A DNA stretch of 64,000 bases, from contig CAZFDT010000013.1 in NCBI GenBank assembly GCA_964518335.1, positions 1 to 64,000 on the forward strand, read 5' to 3'. The translations under genes and the position numbers were made by a program. Positions within the stretch are counted from its first letter, which is position 1; the number at the start of each line of letters is the position of its first letter. The stretch comes from CAZFDT01 sp964518335 (GTDB lineage Bacteria > Planctomycetota > Phycisphaerae > Phycisphaerales > Phycisphaeraceae). Below are positions 57,670-64,000 of the stretch, one piece after another. The notes under the pieces were generated by a model. It did no database searches. It worked only from the letters and a program-made list of their open reading frames with translations, and was not told the origin of the DNA.

Positions 57670-60144
57670 ATGCCCAAGTCGATCATGATTGTGCCCGAGC
57701 AGGCCCGTTCCAAGTCGTACATCGAGTTCGCGCCGATTCCCGTCAACCAGTACCACAAGAACGTCGCCGACGAGCTGGCGGCCGGGGCAATCAGCAAGGA
57801 TGACCTGCGACGAATCCAGTTCGACATGATGGTCATCCGCGCCTTCGAGACGATGCTCGACAACGTCAAGCGCCAGGGCCATTACCGTGGCATCGAATAC
57901 AACCACCGTGGGCCGGCCCACCTGTCCATCGGTCAGGAAGCCACTGCCGTGGGCGAATGCTTCCTGCTGAATGTCGATGACCATATCTACGGATCACACC
58001 GCTCGCATGGCGAGATCCTTGCCAAGGGACTTTCGGCCATCGTCAAGCTTAACGACGATGCGCTCATGACAATCATGCGCGACTACTTCGGCGGCGACTG
58101 CCTCCGTGTCGTCGAGCGCGATCGGCACGACAACGTCAAAGACCTGGCGATCGACTTCCTCGTGTATGGTGCGCTGGCCGAGATTTTCGGCCGCGAGCCC
58201 GGGCTCAACAAGGGCCTGGGCGGCTCGATGCACGCCTTTTTCCCGCCCTTCGGCGTCATGCCCAACAACGCCATCGTCGGAGGCAGCGGCGACATCGCCG
58301 TCGGCGCATCGCTTTTCAAGCACGTCAACAAAGCGCCCGGCATCGTCATCGCCAACATCGGCGACGCCTCCGCGGGCTGCGGCCCGGTGTGGGAGGGTCT
58401 GTGCTTCGCCACCATGGACCAATTCAAGAGTTTGTGGGACGAGGCCCATCGAGGCGGCCTGCCCCTGATCGTGAACTTCATCAACAACTTCTACGGCATG
58501 GGCGGCCAACCCGTCGGCGAAACCATGGGCTTTGGCGTCCTGGCACGCCTCGGCGCCGGGCTGACGCCCGATCAGATGCATGCCGAGCGCGTCGATGGTT
58601 ACAACCCACTGGCCATGATCGACGCTATCCGCCGCAAGAAGCAGCTCATCGCTCAGGGCGACGGCCCGATCCTGCTCGACACCGTCACCTATCGGTTCAC
58701 CGGCCATTCGCCCTCGGACGCGTCGAGCTACCGCGAGAAGAGCGAGATCGAGGCCTGGCAGCGATTCGACCCGCTGACCACGTTCGCCAACCATCTGATC
58801 GACGCCGACGTGCTCAAGCAGAGCGATCTCGACGCCATGCAGGCGCGGATCGACGATGTGATGCTGCGTGCGTATCAGAAGGCGATCGATCTCGAGCTTT
58901 CGCCTCGCGCCGACCTGCGCGCGAAGGGCAATCTGCTGGAGCGCGTGATGTTCAGCAACCAGCGCGTGGAGAAGCTCGATGATCGCAAGCCCGAGGTGCT
59001 GATGAAACCGCAGGACAATCCCCGCGTGCAGCAGCTCGCCAAACGCAGCCGCTTCGGGCTCGACGAGAACGGCAAGGCCCTGTCGAAGCAGAAGTGCGTG
59101 GCCGTGCGCGATGCGTTGTTCGAAGCCATCTACGACATGTTCAATACCGATCCGACGCTGATTGCCTATGGCGAGGAGAACCGCGACTGGGGCGGAGCCT
59201 TTGCCGTGTATCGCGGGCTCACTGAAGCGTTGCCGTATCATCGTTTGTTCAACTCGCCGATCAGCGAGGCGGCGATCGCGGGCACGGCCGTGGGCTACGC
59301 ACTGGAGGGTGGGCGGGCCCTGGTCGAGTTGATGTACTGCGATTTCATGGGCCGGGCCGGCGACGAGATCTTCAACCAGCTCGCCAAGTGGCAGTCCATG
59401 AGCGGTGGACTCCTGCGCATGCCCGTGGTCATGCGCGTCAGTGTCGGCAGCAAGTACGGCGCTCAGCACAGCCAGGACTGGACCGCGCTGACCGCCCACA
59501 TCCCCGGCCTCAAGGTCGCCTTCCCCGCCACGCCCTACGACGCCAAGGGACTCATGTACGCCGCACTCCTGGGCACCGACCCTGTCATCTTCTTTGAATC
59601 GCAACGCCTCTACGACCAGCCCGAACTGTTCCGCCCCGGCGGCGTGCCTCAAGATCGATACGAAATCCCCTTCGGCGAACCGGACATCAAAAAGCCCGGA
59701 AAAGACCTGACGATCCTCAGCATCGGCGCCACGCTCTACCGCGCGATCGATGCCGCCAAAGAGCTCGAAGCCAAGCATGGCCTGTCGTGTGAAATCATCG
59801 ACGCCCGCAGCATCGTGCCGTTCAACTATGCCCTCGTGATCGAAAGCGTCAAGAAAACCCGCAAGATCCTGCTCACCAGCGACGCCTGCGAACGTGGCAG
59901 CGTCCTGCAGACGATGGCGGCCAAGATCACCCAGCTCGCATTCGATGAACTCGACGCGCCCCCCGTCGTCGTTGGCGCCCGCAACTGGATCACGCCTGCC
60001 GACGAGGTCGAGGACGCCTTCTTCCCCTTCCCGGCGGACATGCTCGACGCAGTCCACGAGCACATCCTGCCGCTGAAGGGTTACACCGTCCAACGCCCCT
60101 GCGACACTGCCGAACTGCTCCGTCGCAGCCGCGAAGGCGTCTAG
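57670..60144 (+). CDS. 2-oxoacid dehydrogenase E1, fused alpha-beta subunits
   Basis: An 824-residue ThDP enzyme. Residues ~40-460 correspond to E1 alpha (HLSIGQEATAVG, YGSHRSHGEILAKG, GGSMHAF, ThDP motif with GDASAGCG...NFINN, where the usual GDG is GDA). Residues ~500-824 correspond to E1 beta (YGEENRDWGGAF, FNSPISEAAIAGTAVG, RMPVVMRV, SQDW). It decarboxylates a 2-oxoacid and acylates the lipoyl E2. GGAGG lies before ATG 57670; a longer frame from 57508 overlaps deoR and is not used. Fused E1s are well known; the 2-oxoacid here is not determined. Confidence 0.93.
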   Translation: MPKSIMIVPEQARSKSYIEFAPIPVNQYHKNVADELAAGAISKDDLRRIQFDMMVIRAFETMLDNVKRQGHYRGIEYNHRGPAHLSIGQEATAVGECFLLNVDDHIYGSHRSHGEILAKGLSAIVKLNDDALMTIMRDYFGGDCLRVVERDRHDNVKDLAIDFLVYGALAEIFGREPGLNKGLGGSMHAFFPPFGVMPNNAIVGGSGDIAVGASLFKHVNKAPGIVIANIGDASAGCGPVWEGLCFATMDQFKSLWDEAHRGGLPLIVNFINNFYGMGGQPVGETMGFGVLARLGAGLTPDQMHAERVDGYNPLAMIDAIRRKKQLIAQGDGPILLDTVTYRFTGHSPSDASSYREKSEIEAWQRFDPLTTFANHLIDADVLKQSDLDAMQARIDDVMLRAYQKAIDLELSPRADLRAKGNLLERVMFSNQRVEKLDDRKPEVLMKPQDNPRVQQLAKRSRFGLDENGKALSKQKCVAVRDALFEAIYDMFNTDPTLIAYGEENRDWGGAFAVYRGLTEALPYHRLFNSPISEAAIAGTAVGYALEGGRALVELMYCDFMGRAGDEIFNQLAKWQSMSGGLLRMPVVMRVSVGSKYGAQHSQDWTALTAHIPGLKVAFPATPYDAKGLMYAALLGTDPVIFFESQRLYDQPELFRPGGVPQDRYEIPFGEPDIKKPGKDLTILSIGATLYRAIDAAKELEAKHGLSCEIIDARSIVPFNYALVIESVKKTRKILLTSDACERGSVLQTMAAKITQLAFDELDAPPVVVGARNWITPADEVEDAFFPFPADMLDAVHEHILPLKGYTVQRPCDTAELLRRSREGV

Positions 60145-60162
60145 CCCGGACCAAACGCCTGC

Positions 60163-60168
60163 TATAGT
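60163..60168 (+). promoter_or_regulatory. -10 element of tRNA-Pro
   Basis: TATAGT lies 28 bp before the mature tRNA-Pro start, just after the E1 gene. A small GGCGG/CCGCC hairpin lies between it and the tRNA. No convincing -35 is visible. Confidence 0.45.
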
Positions 60169-60196
60169 GTTACCCGGCGGCCTACCGCCTCCGGCA

Positions 60197-60270
60197 CGGG
60201 GTGTAGCTCAGCTTGGTAGAGCGCGTGCTTTGGGTGCACGAAGTCGTCGGTTCGAATCCGGCCACCCCGA
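60197..60270 (+). tRNA. tRNA-Pro (anticodon TGG)
   Basis: A complete cloverleaf: acceptor CGGGGTG paired with CACCCCG plus discriminator A, D arm GCTC...GAGC, anticodon stem CGTGC/GCACG with loop TTTGGGT (anticodon TGG, codon CCA), and T arm GTCGGTTCGAATCCGGC. CCA is not encoded. Confidence 0.95.
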
Positions 60271-60305
60271 TTCGATGTCAGCATGGGCGTGCGGTTGGCG
60301 CCGGG

Positions 60306-63300
60306 TCAGGGGACGGCGAGGCGGGCGATGCGGCCGGTGATATCGACGAAGTACATGTAGCCGTCGGGACCCATGGTCATTTCGACGACGACGCCGACAC
60401 TGGAGGCGACGCGGGTGACGCTCTGGACGGAGCCGTCGGCGTTGAAGCGGATGGCATCGACGGCGGGGACGCCGTAGTCGCTGACGAACAAGGTGCCGGC
60501 AAGCGATGCGCTGTAGATGGCGCCGGTGTAGAAGTCGCCGGCGACGATGGCGACGCCGCCGCTGGTGTGGCTGCGTGCCCACACGGGCGCGGTGACGGCG
60601 ATGCCGGAGTTGTAGAAGGCTTGTGCGGCGGCGAGGTCGCGATAGCCGGGGGTGCGCACGCTTGTGCCGTTGCCGCCTTCGTACCAGGGCCAGCCGTAGT
60701 TGCCGCCGGGCACAAGTTGGTTGAGTTCCTCCCATGTGTTCCAGCCCACGTCACCGACGTAGGCGCGGCCGCTGAGTGGATCGACCGTCAGACGGAATGG
60801 GTTGCGGAAGCCCAGGGCATAGACTTTGGAGCGGTTGCTGCCGGGATCGCCGTCAAAGAACGGGTTGTCGCTGAGGCCCTGGCCGGTGATGGGGTCGATG
60901 CGCAGGACTTTGCCGTTGAGGCTGTTGACGTCCTGGACGCGTGCGGTCTTGGGGTCCACTGCGCCATAGGATGTGCCGTCCCCGCTGGTCACCAGCAGCG
61001 ATCCATCGGGGAGGAAGGCCAGAGCGCCGATGGTGTGCGACTCGCTGTCGATGGGGATCGAGTCGCGGACATAAGTTCCGTCGGGGTTTAGGCCACCATA
61101 GACGTTGCTGATGCTCTGTGAACTGGTGGGCGCGCCGAAGTGCTCCCACGTGCTGTTGGTGCCGAGGATAACGACCGCGCTGCCGGCGACGGCGGTGCGG
61201 TAATCGTTGGCGGCGTCGGCGGTGACGCGCATGAGTCGCGAGCCCCGTGCGCCGGCGCCGTCGGGTCCGCCGAAGCCGGTGCGGCCGATGGTCTCGGGCG
61301 GATCGTAGGTGTAAAGCAGATAGACGTAAGGCGTAGCAGGAAAGTTAGGATGCACCGCCAGGCCCAGCAGTCCGCGGTCGCGCACATCGTTGACTTCGCC
61401 GCGGATGTCGATGAAGGGCGTGGCGATGAGGGCGCCGTTTTGAGCCACGCGGACAATGCCGTTCTTCTGGGCGATGAAGGTCAGGCCATTGGGTGTGAAG
61501 CTCAGGGCGGTGGGCTGGGTGAGCCCGCTATAGACGGTGACGGGGTTGAGCAGCGCCGGCCCGTCGATCTGTCCGGTGTAGCCGGTGCTGTAGAGCTGGC
61601 TCGTGGGGACGATCTGCTGCACTTGGCTGGGGCTGACCCAGCGGAGCTGCGCGACCGCCGAGCCGGTGTTTTCGTAATAATCGATGCGGATATCGACGCG
61701 CTGGCCGGCGATCATACCGATGACGCCGCTGTGGTTGGTGGCCGAGTGGTCGTTCCACTGGTCGATGATGAGTTGGCCATTGACCCAGAGCCGAATGCCG
61801 TCGTCGCTGGTGGTGGTGAACGTGAAAAGTTCACTGTAGCGGGCCTCGATCTGGCCGGTCCAGCGGACGCTGAAGGTGTCGGCGGCGATGCCGGTGACGG
61901 GCGCGGCGGTGGCCCAGTTGAAGTTGATGCTCGGATCGACGCGAGTGACCTGCGTGCCGGTGAAGTTGATGTTGTCGTGATAGACACCCTTGAGGCCATC
62001 GCCCGTGCCGATGGGTGCGGGTCCGTCGTCGTCGATGATGGTGATCGTGGCGGTGCGAGGCTGAGACAGGTCGGCGCCACCGGTGACGCGGTTGAGCGAC
62101 ACGCCAAAGGTCTCGTTGCCCTCGGCGAGAGCGTCGTTGAGGATGGGGATCGTAAACGTGGCGCGGGTGACGCCGGGCCCGAGCGTGACCGTGCCCTCGG
62201 TGTACTGGTAGTCCTGGCCGACGGTGGCGCTGCCTTCGACGGTGCTGTAGTCGATGCTCACCGTGCCGTCGCTGCCGCCGGTGCGGACCACGGCGATGGT
62301 GATCGACCCGGCCGTCTCATCGACGACGTACGTACTGCTCTCCAGCGCCAGCGTGCCGGCATTGACGGATGTCGGCGGCGGAGGCAGTGTGCCGTCGATC
62401 GCCTGCTTCATCACGGCGAACCACCGATCGGCCATGAAGGCCTCGCCGGCGGCGTTGGGGTGTTGGCCGTCGGTCGTGTACACCGAGGTGTCGAATCCTG
62501 CGTACAGGTCCACTGCAACGACGCGCGACGCGGCGGCGTCCATCGTCACGACCAGGTCGTCGATCAGGGCGTTGAGCGCGGCGATGTTGGCGTTGTGAAT
62601 GCCGCCGTCCCATGCCGACGGGGCGAGCTTGCCGACAAGGACCGTGACGCCGGGGTTGTCGGCGCGAAGCACGGCGATGATCTGGGCCAGATCGTCGCGC
62701 ACGTTTTGTGGCGATTGGCCCTGGAAAATGTCGTTGTGGCCCACGTAGAGCAGGGCGATGTCTGGCGTGAGCTGGTCGCCGTCGGCCGACAGGCCCGCCA
62801 ACCGCGTGGCCAGCGCGGGCACGCCCGATCGACCGTTGAGCACTTCGTCGGCGCGCCAGCCGGCGTAGCCCTCGTGGTCGCGATCGTAATCAAGATTGGG
62901 CGGCGCCACGCCCGCGCTGAGGTTCTTCGTACCGACAAAGTTGATAGCGTACCCCGCCTGGCTCAATGCGGCGCCGAGGGGACGACGGAAGCTGTTGCGG
63001 TCGGCCGCGCCTTCAACCGTGGACGATCCGATCACGACCACGCGCGTGCCGCCGGGCACGCCGTCGTTGTCCCTGATGGCGACCGTGGTCGTCGCCTGCG
63101 CCCCGAGCGTGGCCCCGCCGGTGGGGTTGGTGAGCGCCACGCGGAAAGTCTCCTCACCTTCGAGAGTCGGATCGTTGAGAATGGGGATGGTGATCGTCAG
63201 CCGCGTGATGCCTGCGGCGAAGGTGAGCGAACCGCTGTTGGCGGTGTAATCCTGGCCCGCCGTGGCGGTGAGGTTGGTCGTGGCGTAGTTGACGCTGACC

Positions 63301-64000
63301 GAGCCGCTGCTGCCGCCGGTACGGACCACTGCAACGGCTACTGTTCCGTCATGCTCGTTGACGGTATAGCTGCCGGCCTCAAACGCAAGCGTGCCTGCGG
63401 ATGCGGAAGCGACGACGTTGACGTAAATCGTCGCCGTGTCCGCCCCGCCGCGGCCGTCGCCCACGCGATAGATAAACGGGTGCATGCCCGTGATGCTCGA
63501 CGGCGTGAAGCGGATCTTGCCGTCCTCGATGACGGCCGTGCCCGCACCGGGGGGCGTGGGAATGGCGATGACAGCGAGCGGGTCGCCGTCGGCGTCGGTG
63601 TCGTTGAGTGTCGGATCGATGAGGATGCTCTGGCCCACTGCAACGGTGTAGCCGGTGTCGTCGTAGGCGTAGGGCGCGGTGTTGGGCCCGGTGGATGCGA
63701 TGACGGTGATGGCGGCGGTGGCGGTAGCTATGCCTCCCCTTCCGTCGCTGATCTGGTAGCCGATGTTCACCGCGCCGGTGAACGTGCTGGTGGGTGTGAA
63801 GCGGATCTGGTTGTTCTCGATCGCGGCGACGCCGGCGTTGGCCGGGGGCGGACTGGTGATCGCTGCAAGCGTGAGTACGTCGCCGTCGGGATCGCTGTCG
63901 TTGGCCAGCACGTTGATAAGCACGCTGGTGTTTTGCGTGGTCGTGACGGTGTCGTTGACGGCAACGGGCGACTGATTGGTCGGTGGCGTGGTGGCGGAGA
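60306..64000 (-). CDS. Very large secreted multidomain protein (SGNH, Calx-beta, PA14, GSDH), 5' end beyond window
   Basis: About 1231 codons are visible and the frame stays open to the window edge, so the N-terminus is missing. Domain order from the edge: two cadherin-like/Big_9 repeats (VLANDSDPDGDVL), a Calx-beta repeat, an SGNH hydrolase (VVVIGSSTVEG, YVGHNDIFQG, TDGQHPNAAG), a second Calx-beta, a PA14 domain (FTFTTTSDDGIRLWVNGQ), and a C-terminal glucose/sorbosone-dehydrogenase-like propeller (RGLLGLAVHPNF, LGFRNPFRLTVDP, GDVGWNTWEELN, GGNYGWPWYEG). It is clearly extracellular and likely degrades or oxidises polysaccharide. Three copies of CACTGCAACG lie in its coding region. Confidence 0.88.
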   Translation of the reverse strand, partial: SATTPPTNQSPVAVNDTVTTTQNTSVLINVLANDSDPDGDVLTLAAITSPPPANAGVAAIENNQIRFTPTSTFTGAVNIGYQISDGRGGIATATAAITVIASTGPNTAPYAYDDTGYTVAVGQSILIDPTLNDTDADGDPLAVIAIPTPPGAGTAVIEDGKIRFTPSSITGMHPFIYRVGDGRGGADTATIYVNVVASASAGTLAFEAGSYTVNEHDGTVAVAVVRTGGSSGSVSVNYATTNLTATAGQDYTANSGSLTFAAGITRLTITIPILNDPTLEGEETFRVALTNPTGGATLGAQATTTVAIRDNDGVPGGTRVVVIGSSTVEGAADRNSFRRPLGAALSQAGYAINFVGTKNLSAGVAPPNLDYDRDHEGYAGWRADEVLNGRSGVPALATRLAGLSADGDQLTPDIALLYVGHNDIFQGQSPQNVRDDLAQIIAVLRADNPGVTVLVGKLAPSAWDGGIHNANIAALNALIDDLVVTMDAAASRVVAVDLYAGFDTSVYTTDGQHPNAAGEAFMADRWFAVMKQAIDGTLPPPPTSVNAGTLALESSTYVVDETAGSITIAVVRTGGSDGTVSIDYSTVEGSATVGQDYQYTEGTVTLGPGVTRATFTIPILNDALAEGNETFGVSLNRVTGGADLSQPRTATITIIDDDGPAPIGTGDGLKGVYHDNINFTGTQVTRVDPSINFNWATAAPVTGIAADTFSVRWTGQIEARYSELFTFTTTSDDGIRLWVNGQLIIDQWNDHSATNHSGVIGMIAGQRVDIRIDYYENTGSAVAQLRWVSPSQVQQIVPTSQLYSTGYTGQIDGPALLNPVTVYSGLTQPTALSFTPNGLTFIAQKNGIVRVAQNGALIATPFIDIRGEVNDVRDRGLLGLAVHPNFPATPYVYLLYTYDPPETIGRTGFGGPDGAGARGSRLMRVTADAANDYRTAVAGSAVVILGTNSTWEHFGAPTSSQSISNVYGGLNPDGTYVRDSIPIDSESHTIGALAFLPDGSLLVTSGDGTSYGAVDPKTARVQDVNSLNGKVLRIDPITGQGLSDNPFFDGDPGSNRSKVYALGFRNPFRLTVDPLSGRAYVGDVGWNTWEELNQLVPGGNYGWPWYEGGNGTSVRTPGYRDLAAAQAFYNSGIAVTAPVWARSHTSGGVAIVAGDFYTGAIYSASLAGTLFVSDYGVPAVDAIRFNADGSVQSVTRVASSVGVVVEMTMGPDGYMYFVDITGRIARLAVP

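Noticed and set aside
63923..63925. Apparent start codon for the terminal multidomain protein
   Set aside because: The frame continues open to the window edge with cadherin-like repeat sequence and no signal peptide at this point, so it is internal.
1..64000. CRISPR arrays, IS elements and rRNA genes
   Set aside because: No regularly spaced identical repeats of CRISPR type, no DDE transposase and no rRNA sequence were recognised; the only mobile element seen is the RAYT unit.

Overview
The window is uniformly GC-rich and gene-dense. It looks like a chromosomal segment of a marine-type planctomycete, most likely of the class Phycisphaerae. Several sequence features support this: a PEP-CTERM protein, a LEPR-XLL surface protein, H-X9-DG prepilin-like proteins next to LacI regulators and glycoside hydrolases, a DUF6785/DUF6784 membrane protein, giant LamG/PA14 proteins with pilin-like N-termini, and both type III and type I glutamine synthetases. 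Class and lifestyle are inferred; no rRNA is present. Many genes have a TANNNT hexamer 6-10 nt before the start codon and no Shine-Dalgarno sequence, which suggests leaderless mRNAs. Others have a good GGAGG-type site.

Layout. 1-460: the N-terminus of a basic protein (possible integrase) runs off the left edge, downstream of a tRNA-Ala(CGC). 624-3865: an aldose-epimerase-like enzyme and a secreted protein. 3927-7970: GSIII and GSI, separated by a strong terminator. 8119-9272: rpsP and trmD, without rimM between them. 9282-19488 (minus): two giant pilin-anchored LamG proteins and a DUF6785 membrane protein. 19592-25455: a genuine formylglycine-generating enzyme (+), then a minus-strand operon lacI - prepilin-like - GH50 agarase-like - PEP-CTERM behind a perfect 16-bp operator. 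25881-27089: a degenerate HD-GYP protein. 27107-27864: a RAYT transposase flanked by paired REP palindromes. 27881-30868: a metalloprotease, ThpR and a lipoprotein glycosidase candidate. 30963-33653: nagB-nagA-lacI. 33700-41326: a glycosyltransferase, an MFS protein, a TIGR01777 protein, lipoproteins, an SGNH hydrolase and the LEPR-XLL protein. 41516-47716: a ThiS/MoaD-like protein paired with a BNR protein, an epimerase, small regulators, membrane proteins and another prepilin-like protein.

47733-60144 is the most striking locus. A DeoR regulator and a fused E1 alpha/beta 2-oxoacid dehydrogenase are transcribed divergently from a tightly coupled operon encoding E2, E3, a PHP-domain protein, an aldolase-SDR fusion, a zinc alcohol dehydrogenase and a mannitol-dehydrogenase-like enzyme. 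It reads as a self-contained polyol/sugar catabolic pathway with its own 2-oxoacid dehydrogenase complex. The substrate cannot be read from sequence. A tRNA-Pro(TGG) and the C-terminal part of a very large multidomain secreted protein (SGNH, PA14, glucose/sorbosone-dehydrogenase-like) close the window.

Taken together the genes describe a bacterium that degrades complex, probably sulfated, polysaccharides: agarase-like hydrolase, sulfatase activation, GlcNAc catabolism, and large exported carbohydrate-binding proteins. Two repeat phenomena cross gene boundaries: a 10-mer (CACTGCARCG) recurring inside genes, and a 36-nt palindrome shared by the glutamine synthetase and trmD regions.
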